64,000 nucleotides of DNA from assembly GCF_001753205.1 (NCBI RefSeq), contig NZ_CP017560.1, positions 62,001 through 126,000 of the forward strand, given 5' to 3'. Positions 50,166 to 59,575 of this stretch are shown here, in pieces (position 1 is the first letter of the stretch; each line of letters starts with the position of its first letter). Position numbers and translations under genes: made by a program. This DNA comes from Sporosarcina ureilytica (GTDB taxonomy: Bacteria > Bacillota > Bacilli > Bacillales_A > Planococcaceae). The notes under the pieces were generated by a model, which saw only the letters and a program-made list of their open reading frames with translations, was not told where the DNA came from and did not search any database.

Positions 50166-52034
50166 TTACTTAGGTTCTACGAGTAAATAACCGCTCATTT
50201 CTTGGTGAAGTGCTGAACAGAAGTTTGTACAGTAAATTGGGTAAACACCTGCTTTATCGGCGACAAACTCCAATGTACTTGTTTGACCTGGTTGCACTTC
50301 AAAGTTTAAGTCATATTCATTAATTCCAAATCCGTGTGTAATGTCTTGATCGAGATCGATGTTCGTTAAGTGGAAGAAAACACGATCCCCTTCTTTAACG
50401 GTGACAGCATCGGGTCTGTCTGATTGTGCATCGAAAATGAATCTTGACCGCATAGCAATTCCGTAAACATGCACTTCATCGCCTTTACGTTCTACGCGTG
50501 CATCTTCTTGCTTCCAAACGGAGTTTTCTCTATTTTCATCCTTCTCGTAAACTGTTATTGTATTGATTTTATCTCGGTGAACAATTTGTGCGTAGTGTGG
50601 CTCAGGGTCTACCGGCACGGCCATAATATGTTCCATTTTTTCTCCCGAGATATCGATTAAATCCATTGACTCGGGATGAGATGGGCCAACCGATAAGAAG
50701 TTATCCTTCGATATTTTATTTAGAGAAACGAGCCACTTGCCATCTGGTGATACTGTATCTCCTTCTGCCGCTGCCGAGTGTCCTGGCGAGTAGTAAGAAG
50801 GTGTTCGGTCGATAACTTCACCTGTTTCTATATGCCATTTCACAATTTCAGAGGAAATGAACATCGTATTATACGCATTCCCTTTATCATCAAATTGTGT
50901 GTGTAACGGTCCCAACGCGCCAGGAGGGTCTACTTCCCGTTCCATGACACTTTCATATGAAAGTACAGGAATGCCGTATTTTTCATCTGTAAAGTCTTCT
51001 TTTTCAATTGCTTCAAACGTCTGTTCAAATGAGAATACAGTCATCATCGGGGCAAGTTTACCCGCTGCAATATAACGAGTCCCATCTGGTGTAACATCTA
51101 CGCCGTGTGGTGATTTCGCTACAGGAACCGCGTAAATCGCACCTTTATGGTCTCGTGGGTCAATCATTTTAGCACCATTTACGTCATGATAATTGCCTGC
51201 CGCTACTTCTTCCTCAAGCTTCTTCCAATTAACAAGTACAATATAATCCCTGTCATTTTGTGAAGCGTTAATCTCAAGATTCGTTGTTGCAAATTCTGAG
51301 TTATACGTTGTCATGACAATCCAATCACCAGACATTTTTTTCCCGGCATCTGATAAGTCGTATGACCAAGGTGGTAGAACAATTTGATAAGCAAGGTCAA
51401 ATTTCTTTGTTTCCTTATCAAAGGTCGTCATTGAAACAACGCCTTTGTATTCTTCTTCATATTTGTCCAAGTCCGCATATTTATTGTCTAATGGACGGGC
51501 AAACCGAGTTGGAAGTGCAATGTATTCCGTATTCTCAGTTACAAAAACACCCGCGTGGGGCCCCCCCATATTTGGCAGTGACATGATATCGACTGTAGTA
51601 AATGTGCTTAAATCAACAGCTGCAACACGGTTATTTCCTACGTCATTTGCAAATAAAAACTCGCCATCATAGTCCCCCGCTGTTTCAGATATCGCTGGGT
51701 GATGGAAATCTCCCCATGTAAAACCACCAAGCATTTCTTTTGTTTCCTTCGAATATCCATAACCTGTAGCAGGGTCAGGCGTAAAGATAGGAACCGTGCG
51801 GATTTTACGCATGGATGGAATTCCATAAACAAACAGCTGACCTGAATGTCCTCCTGATGACATCATGTAATATTCATCGAGCTCTCCATATGGCACATAC
51901 ACTTTTTCAGCCTTCGATTTTATATCACCAGCGGCATTTTCACCTGCTTTATTAAAATCAGCGAAAAATACAACCGCAACCAATAAACCAGCGATAATCC
52001 CGAGGACTGCCGATATGATTCGTTTTGTCGTCAA
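50166..52034 (-). CDS. nosZ: Nitrous oxide reductase, Sec-type (clade II)
   Basis: A 622-residue enzyme reducing N2O to N2 on the outer face of the membrane. The N-terminus (TTKRIISAVLGIIAGLLVAVVFF) is a Sec-type signal/anchor without twin arginine, the mark of clade II. CuZ histidines can be seen in GDFHHPAIS, MGGPHAGV, SPHGVDV, GPLHTQF and EPHYAQIVH. The C-terminal cupredoxin holds CuA ligands in IYCTNFCSALHQEMSGY. Start is TTG with GAGGTG upstream. nosC precedes it by 18 nt. Confidence 0.95.
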   Translation of the reverse strand: MTTKRIISAVLGIIAGLLVAVVFFADFNKAGENAAGDIKSKAEKVYVPYGELDEYYMMSSGGHSGQLFVYGIPSMRKIRTVPIFTPDPATGYGYSKETKEMLGGFTWGDFHHPAISETAGDYDGEFLFANDVGNNRVAAVDLSTFTTVDIMSLPNMGGPHAGVFVTENTEYIALPTRFARPLDNKYADLDKYEEEYKGVVSMTTFDKETKKFDLAYQIVLPPWSYDLSDAGKKMSGDWIVMTTYNSEFATTNLEINASQNDRDYIVLVNWKKLEEEVAAGNYHDVNGAKMIDPRDHKGAIYAVPVAKSPHGVDVTPDGTRYIAAGKLAPMMTVFSFEQTFEAIEKEDFTDEKYGIPVLSYESVMEREVDPPGALGPLHTQFDDKGNAYNTMFISSEIVKWHIETGEVIDRTPSYYSPGHSAAAEGDTVSPDGKWLVSLNKISKDNFLSVGPSHPESMDLIDISGEKMEHIMAVPVDPEPHYAQIVHRDKINTITVYEKDENRENSVWKQEDARVERKGDEVHVYGIAMRSRFIFDAQSDRPDAVTVKEGDRVFFHLTNIDLDQDITHGFGINEYDLNFEVQPGQTSTLEFVADKAGVYPIYCTNFCSALHQEMSGYLLVEPK

Positions 52035-52052
52035 TTCTATTCACCTCATTTT

Positions 52053-52481
52053 TTATTCTTCAGAAGCCTTTTTCAATAACTCAACAATTTCTGCACGGTC
52101 TTCATCTGAAAGCGGACTTCCTTCTATTACGCCAGTCATTACCGCTGATGTCGGTTCTTGTAAAAATGAATCTAAATCTACGCCATGCTTTCCTTCTATA
52201 TCTGCATACGATTTAGAAAGATCTGGCCCTGTTGTTCCACCTTCTAGTCCTAGTGAACTTACTGCGTGACAAGACAGGCAACTGTTCGTATTGAAGATTT
52301 CAAATTCTGCAGAAGACAGTTCCTCCGGTTCACTTTCTTCCTCTTCGTCTACCTTACTTGTCGTATTCTCCTGTACCGTAACCGCTTGCATATTGTCCGT
52401 CTTACCTTTATTAAAAAAGAAATATCCACCTGCAAAAGCTAAGACAAACGCCAACAAAAAAATCATTCCATTCGTTTTCAA
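52053..52481 (-). CDS. nosC: Membrane-anchored cytochrome c of the nos operon (NosC-like)
   Basis: A 142-residue protein with an N-terminal anchor helix (GMIFLLAFVLAFAGGYFFF), an acidic linker, and one cytochrome c domain with CLSCH as heme site; methionine candidate for the sixth ligand lies in AVMTGV. It probably hands electrons to CuA of NosZ. The second of two TTG codons (52481) is best placed after GGAGG. First gene of the operon, behind ResD-like sites. Confidence 0.87.
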   Translation of the reverse strand: MKTNGMIFLLAFVLAFAGGYFFFNKGKTDNMQAVTVQENTTSKVDEEEESEPEELSSAEFEIFNTNSCLSCHAVSSLGLEGGTTGPDLSKSYADIEGKHGVDLDSFLQEPTSAVMTGVIEGSPLSDEDRAEIVELLKKASEE

Positions 52482-52567
52482 TTGCAACGACCTCCTTCTT
52501 CTTTAAACATGTATTTATAATACAACTTTAGCACGTAGAAATTACTTTTACTATTTACCCTCATTTG

Positions 52568-52587
52568 TTTTCACAGTTATTTCACAA
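52568..52587 (-). promoter_or_regulatory. Tandem ResD-like sites upstream of nosC
   Basis: Minus strand TTGTGAAAT (52587-52579) and CTGTGAAAA (52576-52568) are direct repeats 11 bp apart, close to the TTTGTGAAT motif of ResD and on one face of the helix. TATTAT near 52520 is a -10 candidate, which places the sites about 60-75 bp before the start of transcription. Confidence 0.55.
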
Positions 52588-52692
52588 CTACCGGGACATA
52601 TTTGTAACATTTCGGAAGTATCGCAAGCGATAAAATGGGATTTTGACGTAAAATAAAGGATATTTTCTTATCACTATTCCTATAATAATAAG

Positions 52693-52754
52693 TTGACAAT
52701 CACCCTAACAAACTTTATATTTGTGATGAGATTGAGAATCGTTATCAATCTCAA
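52693..52754 (+). promoter_or_regulatory. Promoter and Fur box of the iron importer
   Basis: TTGACA (52693-52698) and TATATT (52716-52721) have a 17-bp spacer. Just downstream, 52732-52754 is a dyad with arms TTGAGA / TCTCAA around ATCGTTATCAA, a good Fur-box match. Confidence 0.78.
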
Positions 52755-52779
52755 ATTAGACGTTTGGAGATGAAAGTAT

Positions 52780-53844
52780 ATGAAGAGAAGTTTTGTACTA
52801 CTGCTTGTCTCTCTACTACTTATCCTGGCAGCATGTGGGAATAGTACGAAGCAAAGCAGCGATTCAACAGACAGTGAGAAGAAAAACGAAAAAGCTGAAG
52901 TAAATTTATATACAAGCAGACATTATGACGTAGATAATGAGCTATACAAAAAGTTTGAGGATGAAACAGGAATTAAAGTGAACGTCATCAAAGGGGAAGC
53001 CGATGAGTTAATCGAGCGTATTAAACGTGAAGGGACAGCTACAAAAGCGGATCTTTTCCTAACTGCCGATGTCGGAAGATTATACCGTGCTAAAGAACAA
53101 GGATTACTTCAAGAAGTGTCAAGTGACAAGTTATCGAAACAAGTTCCTGATAAATTCAGAGATTCTGACGATATGTGGGTAGGTTTGACGAAACGCGCAC
53201 GGATTTTAGTGTATAATAAAGATAAAGTTCAGCCTGAAGATTTATCGACTTATGAAGCACTTGCTGATGATAAATGGAAAGGACGTTTCCTCGTTCGTTC
53301 ATCCGAAAGTGTTTACAATCAATCCCTATTAGCTTCATTCATCGAAATTGACGGTGAAGAAAAAGCGAAGGAATGGGCACAAGCCATTGTCAACAATATG
53401 GCACGCAGTCCAGAAGGCGGAGATCGTGATCAAGCGAAGGCTATTGCAGCCGGCATCGGTGACGTCGCAATTATGAACACATATTACTTAGGACAAATGC
53501 TAAATTCTCAAGATACTGAAGAAGTTAAAGTTGCAGAGCAATTAGGCATCTTCTTTCCAAACCAAGAAACGACAGGCACTCACGTTAACATTAGTGGCGC
53601 TGGGGTCGTAAATGGTTCAAAAAATGCAGACAATGCATTAAAACTACTTGAGTTCCTCACTGGTGAGGATGCACAATTTACATTTGCGGAAGCAAACTAC
53701 GAATATCCGGTAAACCCAGATGTCGAACCAGCGGAACTTCTAAAGTCTTGGGGCGAATTTAAGGAACAAGAAATTCCACTCGAAGTTCTTGGAAAAAATA
53801 ATGCAAAAGCGATCATGCTCTTTAATGAAGTAGGTTGGAAATAG
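52780..53844 (+). CDS. Ferric iron ABC transporter substrate-binding lipoprotein (FutA/FbpA-like)
   Basis: A 354-residue lipoprotein (lipobox ILAACGN) of the iron-binding type: VNLYTSRHYDVDNELYKKFEDETGIKVNVI near the mature N-terminus and IMNTYYLGQML with the tandem tyrosines that bind Fe(III). It captures ferric iron outside the membrane for the permease and ATPase encoded downstream. TGGAG precedes the ATG. The Fur-type promoter agrees with iron control. Confidence 0.92.
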   Translation: MKRSFVLLLVSLLLILAACGNSTKQSSDSTDSEKKNEKAEVNLYTSRHYDVDNELYKKFEDETGIKVNVIKGEADELIERIKREGTATKADLFLTADVGRLYRAKEQGLLQEVSSDKLSKQVPDKFRDSDDMWVGLTKRARILVYNKDKVQPEDLSTYEALADDKWKGRFLVRSSESVYNQSLLASFIEIDGEEKAKEWAQAIVNNMARSPEGGDRDQAKAIAAGIGDVAIMNTYYLGQMLNSQDTEEVKVAEQLGIFFPNQETTGTHVNISGAGVVNGSKNADNALKLLEFLTGEDAQFTFAEANYEYPVNPDVEPAELLKSWGEFKEQEIPLEVLGKNNAKAIMLFNEVGWK

Positions 53845-53851
53845 TATCGTG

Positions 53852-53880
53852 CCCCCTATCGCTCTTGCGGTAGGGGGTTA
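53852..53880 (+). terminator. Intercistronic hairpin between binding protein and permease
   Basis: CCCCCTAtCGC / GCGgTAGGGGG with a four-base loop and a short TTATT tail, a leaky terminator or mRNA stabiliser that would keep binding protein in excess. Confidence 0.7.
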
Positions 53881-53910
53881 TTGCGGAAATGGTAAAGGAT
53901 GGATTTAATC

Positions 53911-55542
53911 ATGAATAGGCGAATTGCAAACGTGAATGGTTGGACAATCGGTGCGGTGCTCATTATTATTTTACTATTTGTACCGAATTTATCGATTGTT
54001 ACAGGAATTTTCACACCCATAAATGAAAATTGGGAGCATATTCGAGAATTCATGCTTCTAAAATATATCAAGTCTTCACTCACACTAGTATTCTTCACAG
54101 CAATATTCACCATTGCAATCGGTCTCAGCCTTGCTTGGCTTATTGCACAATATGATTTTCCACTTCGTAATTTCATGAAATGGTCACTCATCTTACCTTT
54201 ATCGATACCACCATTCATTGGTGCGTATACGTATCACGGTATCTTGAATTATACGGGCATCATTCAGAAGACGCTTCGAAATCATTTTGATTTAACGGTA
54301 AATCAAGCCTATTTCGATATTATGAATGTCCCGGGTGCTATTTTCATTTATACGTTATTCTTATATCCATATGTTTATATGATCACTAGGATTTTCTTGT
54401 CCAATCAAGCTGCATCTCTCATTGAAAGTGCCAGGACTCTTGGAAAAGGCTCAATGGAAATCTTCCTGAAAATCGTTATTCCGATCTCACGTGTATCAGT
54501 CGTTGGTGGGGTAAGTCTTGTCATATTAGAAGTGTTAAATGACTATGGCGTTGTTAAGTATTTTGGTATTCAAACGTTCAGTACCGCAATTTTTCAGACA
54601 TGGTTTGGTCTAGGCGACTTGGAATCATCCATAAAGCTAGCTTCTTGCCTAATGGGTATCGTCATTTTCATTCTCCTTATCGAGTGGGCACTCCGTGGCG
54701 GAAAAAAATACAGTTTCTCATCAACAAAAATTAGACCGCTGCCGCTTGTTAAATTGACTGGAAAAAAGGCAGTAATGGCGACTGGGTATACGCTAATTAT
54801 TTTTACAGTTGCGTTCCTAATCCCAGTTCTCCAGTTATTGGATTGGTTTGTGCTCACATTCGGCAAGGTACCGATGGAGGAAGTGTTCACATACACGAAA
54901 AACTCAATCATTGTTGCGGGGACAGCGGCTATACTTATTATTTTGTTCTCCCTCATCATAGGTAACTTTAGTCGTATTACAAAGCATAAGTTGGCAAAAG
55001 TATTACCGAAATTAACAATTCTAGGATACTCTATTCCTGGTGCAGTCATCGCTGTCGCAGTCGTTACAACATTCATTGCCATTGACCGATATCTGGCGCC
55101 TATCTATCTATGGTTAGGAGTAGACTCTGCGCTCGTCTTAAGTGTTAGTCTCGTCATGCTGATTAGTGCATACATTATCCGTTTTTTCGCCATCGGGTAC
55201 AATTCGATTGAATCAGGATACACAAAAATCGGTACAGATTTTCGTGATGCTTCACGCATGCTGGGTGTAAGCAGTTTGCGAACTTTTTTCAAAATCGATC
55301 TTCCGATGATGAAAGGCGCAATTTTCAGCGGGTTTATTTTGACATTTGTCGATATTTTAAAAGAAATTCCATTGACGCTTATTCTGCGACCATTTAACTA
55401 TGATACACTCGCAACGAAAGCGTTCCAATATGCAAGTGATGAACAAATTATGGAGGCGTCGCAAGCTTCCTTGCTCATAGTTGGTGTAAGTGCAATTGCG
55501 ATATTCATTTTTAACAAGGTGCTTAGAGAGGGGCAAAAATAA
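53911..55542 (+). CDS. Ferric iron ABC transporter permease, fused double domain (FbpB-like)
   Basis: A 543-residue permease made of two BPD_transp_1 halves with about 12 helices. Each half has an EAA coupling loop: ESARTLGKGSMEIFLKIVIPIS in the first, DASRMLGVSSLRTFFKIDLPMM in the second. This fused form is typical of FbpB/SfuB/FutB iron importers. The ATG at 53911 was preferred because AAAGGA lies 11 nt upstream. The ATPase gene follows after one base. Confidence 0.9.
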   Translation: MNRRIANVNGWTIGAVLIIILLFVPNLSIVTGIFTPINENWEHIREFMLLKYIKSSLTLVFFTAIFTIAIGLSLAWLIAQYDFPLRNFMKWSLILPLSIPPFIGAYTYHGILNYTGIIQKTLRNHFDLTVNQAYFDIMNVPGAIFIYTLFLYPYVYMITRIFLSNQAASLIESARTLGKGSMEIFLKIVIPISRVSVVGGVSLVILEVLNDYGVVKYFGIQTFSTAIFQTWFGLGDLESSIKLASCLMGIVIFILLIEWALRGGKKYSFSSTKIRPLPLVKLTGKKAVMATGYTLIIFTVAFLIPVLQLLDWFVLTFGKVPMEEVFTYTKNSIIVAGTAAILIILFSLIIGNFSRITKHKLAKVLPKLTILGYSIPGAVIAVAVVTTFIAIDRYLAPIYLWLGVDSALVLSVSLVMLISAYIIRFFAIGYNSIESGYTKIGTDFRDASRMLGVSSLRTFFKIDLPMMKGAIFSGFILTFVDILKEIPLTLILRPFNYDTLATKAFQYASDEQIMEASQASLLIVGVSAIAIFIFNKVLREGQK

Positions 55543-55543
55543 T

Positions 55544-56299
55544 ATGTTTATAGATATTCAAAATATGAGTTTCGCCTATTCGAATTCGTCGGCAAATGCA
55601 GTTGAAAATTTCACACTTTCAGTGAACAAAGGTGAGATAATCTCTATACTTGGGCGCAGTGGTAGCGGAAAAAGTACGATTCTTCGGCTAATTGCTGGAC
55701 TTGAGATGCCAAATGGTGGCTCATTTACATTAGGAGATAAGAAAGTGTTTGACGATCACACATTTGTTCAACCTGAAAAACGCGGCATTGGCATGGTATT
55801 TCAAGATTATGCGCTTTTCCCACATATGTGTGTCGCGGATAACGTATTATTCGGACTCCCTAAAATGAGCCGTAACGATAAACTAAAACGAGTAAAAGAA
55901 GTTTTGGAACTCGTCGAATTAGATGGATATGAAAAACGCTACCCGCACCAATTAAGCGGCGGTCAGCAACAACGTGTGGCACTTGCTCGTGCAATCGCAC
56001 CACAACCTGCGCTCATTCTTTTGGATGAACCTTTTAGCAACCTAGATACCGATCTTCTTGTTAAAATTCGTGAAGATCTTCGCCGAATTTTAAAGAAAGC
56101 GAATGCAACTGCAATATTCGTAACACATAATCAAAACGACGCTCATGTACTTGCGGATCGGATTGTAAAAATAAAAGATGGTATAATTGATCAAGTCGGA
56201 CGTCCTTGCGACTTATTAGGTAATCCAACAGATGAGCAAAGCAATATCGAGTTATTTTCCGAAGAAACATTATCTGATAAAGAACTCATAAGTGTGTAA
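55544..56299 (+). CDS. Ferric iron ABC transporter ATPase (FbpC-like)
   Basis: A 251-residue ATPase with Walker A GRSGSGKST, Q-loop VFQDYALFPHM, signature LSGGQQQRVALARA, Walker B LILLDEPFSNLD and switch His in VTHNQNDAHV. It lacks the long C-terminal TOBE regulatory region of full-length FbpC. It is one base behind the permease stop, completing the Fur-controlled operon. ATG 55544 has GAGAGGGG upstream. Confidence 0.9.
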   Translation: MFIDIQNMSFAYSNSSANAVENFTLSVNKGEIISILGRSGSGKSTILRLIAGLEMPNGGSFTLGDKKVFDDHTFVQPEKRGIGMVFQDYALFPHMCVADNVLFGLPKMSRNDKLKRVKEVLELVELDGYEKRYPHQLSGGQQQRVALARAIAPQPALILLDEPFSNLDTDLLVKIREDLRRILKKANATAIFVTHNQNDAHVLADRIVKIKDGIIDQVGRPCDLLGNPTDEQSNIELFSEETLSDKELISV

Positions 56300-56379
56300 A
56301 CGGGAGACTGAAGAACAACATTTATTTCAAACATACGTATGGTTCTGTATATGGTAGCTGAAGCTTTAGTATCTAGACT

Positions 56380-56427
56380 CATAAAGTGGAGACAAATCAT
56401 TTGTCCCTACTTTATGGTTTTTTTTGT
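56380..56427 (+). terminator. Terminator of the iron importer operon
   Basis: Stem CATAAAGTgGaGACAAA / TTTGTCcCtACTTTATG followed by eight Ts. Confidence 0.88.
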
Positions 56428-56593
56428 GTTATAAATCGACGAATAAATACCCTGCCAGATATTCCTTAAAGATTCTCCAGATTACTTTGTAGTCATGGAG
56501 AAACAATACTTCCTGCTACTCATTTAATAAAAATCAGTTGTGTTTCATACTTATCTGCATACAATGATAGCGCAAGTATATTAGAAGGAGTGG

Positions 56594-57394
56594 ATGTCAA
56601 TTTCGTCATTTGTAACGCAATCATTAGAGGAGATTCGTTTTTGGTCACGGATTATGAAGGAACACGCTTTCTTTTTAACGCTTGGATTTACTGCGGATGA
56701 TACAGAACTCATCCAAGAAGCTAAGGAGTACATTGTGATTTTTGAACGGATTGAAGAGCAAATTGCCGATTATAATGAGAAAACAGATCCTGAAGTGATT
56801 AGAAGACTGAACATACAAGTTTATCAAGCAGCAGCTTCTATTTGGGCATACAAACGCAAAGTTCTTGGATTAATCTTACATTGCAAAATTGGTGGAAATA
56901 ATTTTCCACTCTTAGTGGATCATATTAGCCGTGAAGCTGCTTATTTCGCTAATCGATTAAAAGATTTAAATGAAGGAAAGCTGCAACCTTTAGCTGATGC
57001 AATTGTTAAAGAGAATGTTTTTTTCTTGAAAATCATGGCAGACCATTCTAAATTCATCGGACACTTACTAGATCCCTCTGAGAGAAAACTTGTCGACCAA
57101 GCGGAGGAGTTCAGCCATGATTTCGATCAACTTCTCTATCAAGCCATAGACTTAGATTCCATGCGTCCTCAATCAGAAACAAATCCACTTTTAGGACAAT
57201 TTCTCGATCAGAACCGTGTTTCTGTCGTTTCACTTCGGGACTTTAAGAAAACAGCTCGAGATTTAATTGAAGAATGTAGAATAAAGAGCATCATACACCC
57301 TCTTCTCGCAGACCATGTATTTCGTGAAGCAGATCACTTCCTTACGATTATCGATGCATTTGATGCACATCTAACCGCAAACGAAACATTATAA
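56594..57394 (+). CDS. DUF2935 domain protein
   Basis: A 266-residue helical protein with two related halves, each beginning with a pattern like SLEEIRFWSRIMKEHAFFL or AIVKENVFFLKIMADHSKFI and ending near PLLVDHISREAAYFANRL or PLLADHVFREADHFLTII. The repeated His/Glu positions resemble ferritin-like four-helix metal sites. Function unknown. AAGGAG lies only three bases before the ATG, so the start is less certain. It follows the iron operon terminator and is separately expressed. Confidence 0.85.
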   Translation: MSISSFVTQSLEEIRFWSRIMKEHAFFLTLGFTADDTELIQEAKEYIVIFERIEEQIADYNEKTDPEVIRRLNIQVYQAAASIWAYKRKVLGLILHCKIGGNNFPLLVDHISREAAYFANRLKDLNEGKLQPLADAIVKENVFFLKIMADHSKFIGHLLDPSERKLVDQAEEFSHDFDQLLYQAIDLDSMRPQSETNPLLGQFLDQNRVSVVSLRDFKKTARDLIEECRIKSIIHPLLADHVFREADHFLTIIDAFDAHLTANETL

Positions 57395-57479
57395 AGAAAA
57401 ATAAGCACCAAACTCTCCCCTTTATAGGACTACTTTTATCGAATAGAAAAAGCCAAACAAATAAAATTTAGCTTGCATA

Positions 57480-57521
57480 ATATCTGATAGATTGGTATTT
57501 TAGAGTCTATCAGGTATTTTT
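57480..57521 (+). terminator. Terminator after the DUF2935 gene
   Basis: ATAtCTGATAGAt / gTCTATCAGgTAT stem with a T-rich tail. Confidence 0.75.
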
Positions 57522-57630
57522 ATATTCTTCTTTCAATTCGTTTAATTCACCGGAGAATTAATGCTGAATGGGCCTAGAAACTACCTGTACTTGTTCGATA
57601 GCCAGACTACATTTATTCAAAGGAGATGAA

Positions 57631-57954
57631 ATGATGAATCCTCGTCAAAATGAAAAAAAAGTGGATTACGCAAAAGTTATTCAAACAGATGAATTCAAAA
57701 GTTTAGTGAAACGTAAAAAGAAGTTTTCTACACCCTATGTTATTCTCTTTTTTATCGTCTTTTTTACGCTGCCTATCTTAACAAGCTACACATCGATTCT
57801 TGAAACGCGCGCAATTGGCTGGATGACATGGACATGGCTTTATGCATTTGGCATTTTCATTATGGTATGGGTGCTTACTTCAATTTATATGAATAAAGCA
57901 AAAGAGTTCGATAAAAACGTAGAAGAAATTATCAAGAAACACGTTGTAAAGTAA
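57631..57954 (+). CDS. DUF485 membrane protein
   Basis: A 107-residue protein with the DUF485 layout: cytoplasmic YAKVIQTDEFKSLVKRKKKF, two membrane helices (PYVILFFIVFFTLPILTSY and WLYAFGIFIMVWVLTSIYM), then a charged tail. DUF485 genes almost always precede acetate/solute:sodium symporters of the ActP type, as here, and are thought to assist them. AAAGGAG precedes the ATG. The symporter starts 15 nt downstream. Confidence 0.88.
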   Translation: MMNPRQNEKKVDYAKVIQTDEFKSLVKRKKKFSTPYVILFFIVFFTLPILTSYTSILETRAIGWMTWTWLYAFGIFIMVWVLTSIYMNKAKEFDKNVEEIIKKHVVK

Positions 57955-57969
57955 AGGGGGAACTTATGA

Positions 57970-59511
57970 GTGAGTAGCATATCGATTATTATTTTTATTG
58001 GGGTTATAGGACTTACACTCGGAATTACATATTGGGCTGCTAAACAGACTACTACTGCTAGTGATTTTTATACCGCGGGCTCGTCTTTAACCGGTTGGCA
58101 AAACGGTATGGCGATTGCGGGAGATTATTTATCCGCAGCGTCCTTCCTCGGGATTGCAGGGGCCATTTCATTAAATGGATTTGATGGGTTCTATTATAGT
58201 GTTGGTTGGTTAACCGCTTACTTAGTAGTCTTATTTTTAGTTGCCGAACCACTTCGTAACTTAGGGAAGTTTACGATGGCAGATATGATTGGTGCTCGCT
58301 TTCACGCTAAGAAAGTGCGTGGGGCTGCTGCATTAAATACAATCACAATTGTTCTATTTTATATGCTTGCACAACTTGTCGGTGCAGGTGCACTTATTAA
58401 ACTTCTTTTCGGTTTAGATTATTGGCTTTCTGTACTCCTAGTCGGTTTCATGATGACCATTTATGTATTATTTGGCGGAATGACCGCAACGAGTTGGGTA
58501 CAAATTGTTAAAGCGGTTTTACTCATGGCAGGTACGATTATTATTTCGTTCCTTGTTCTATTAAAATTCAACTTTAACTTTGTCGGCATGTTTGATGCGA
58601 TGAGAACGGCAACACCACACGGAGAAGCTTTCCTACATTCCGGAGTCGTTTATAAAGATCCAATTGGTCTTATTTCCGTTCTAATAGCGCTCGTATTAGG
58701 AACAGCTGGACTTCCGCATATTTTAATGCGTTTCTTTACGGTGAAAGATGCAAAAACTGCACGTTCATCCGTCATTTATGCGGTTTGGATTATTGGATTA
58801 TTCTATATTCTTACCATCTTCCTTGGTTTTGGTGCTGCAAAGTTCGTTGGCGTAGATGCAATAGTCGCTGAAAATGCCGCCGGTAATATGGCCGCGCCGA
58901 TGCTTGCTGGTGTATTAGGTGGAGATGCATTAGAATCATTCGTTGCAGCCGTTGCATTTGCTACGATTCTCGCTGTTGTTGCGGGTCTTGTATTGTCAGG
59001 AGCATCTGCCATTGCACATGACCTTTATGGTGAAATTATTAAAAAAGGTAAAGTGACAGAGAAGCAACAAGTAAATGCTGCTCGAATCGCATCACTTGGC
59101 GTTTCATTCGTCTCAATTCTTTTAGCACTTGGTGCAGAAAAGATGAACGTTGCATTCCTAGTTTCGCTCGCTTTCTGTATTGCAGCTTCCGCAAACGTCC
59201 CAACAATTCTTTTCACAATCTATTGGAAGCGCTTTAACACGACGGGAGCCATAGCTTCTATGCTCACTGGTTTATTTACGGCACTCCTTCTAGTGGCAAT
59301 AAGTCCTAACGTGATCAATCCTGTGGAAGGGGCTGCATTTTTCGTCGGAGATCCTATTTTCCCATTTGGAAATCCAGCCATTATTTCTGTTCCAGCCGGA
59401 TTTTTAGCCGCCATTATTGGAACACTTGTCTCCTCTAAAAGTAAAGACGAAATTAGCTATGAAGAAGTTAAATTTAAAGCTGAAACTGGTTATAAAGAGC
59501 TTGAAAACTGA
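57970..59511 (+). CDS. Sodium:solute symporter, ActP-like (monocarboxylate/acetate)
   Basis: A 513-residue SSS-family symporter with about 13 helices. AGSSLTGWQNGMAIAGDYLSAASFLGIAGAISL near the start and GTAGLPHILMRFFTVKDAKTARSSV are ActP signatures. It imports acetate or a similar short carboxylate with sodium. The start is GTG with GGGGG nine bases upstream. It works with the DUF485 protein upstream; the DUF294 protein follows. Confidence 0.9.
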   Translation: MSSISIIIFIGVIGLTLGITYWAAKQTTTASDFYTAGSSLTGWQNGMAIAGDYLSAASFLGIAGAISLNGFDGFYYSVGWLTAYLVVLFLVAEPLRNLGKFTMADMIGARFHAKKVRGAAALNTITIVLFYMLAQLVGAGALIKLLFGLDYWLSVLLVGFMMTIYVLFGGMTATSWVQIVKAVLLMAGTIIISFLVLLKFNFNFVGMFDAMRTATPHGEAFLHSGVVYKDPIGLISVLIALVLGTAGLPHILMRFFTVKDAKTARSSVIYAVWIIGLFYILTIFLGFGAAKFVGVDAIVAENAAGNMAAPMLAGVLGGDALESFVAAVAFATILAVVAGLVLSGASAIAHDLYGEIIKKGKVTEKQQVNAARIASLGVSFVSILLALGAEKMNVAFLVSLAFCIAASANVPTILFTIYWKRFNTTGAIASMLTGLFTALLLVAISPNVINPVEGAAFFVGDPIFPFGNPAIISVPAGFLAAIIGTLVSSKSKDEISYEEVKFKAETGYKELEN

Positions 59512-59529
59512 AACTAAATACTATTAGAC

Positions 59530-59569
59530 CTCTCCCCCTCCCTAACTCAACAATATAGAGAGGGGGAGA
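59530..59569 (+). promoter_or_regulatory. Hairpin after the symporter that contains the next RBS
   Basis: CTCTCCCCCTC and GAGAGGGGGAG pair perfectly with an 18-base loop. The 3' arm holds GGGGGAG, the ribosome binding site for the following mini-ORF, and no T run follows. It can act as a weak terminator, a translation lock, or both. Confidence 0.65.
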
Positions 59570-59575
59570 ACAATT

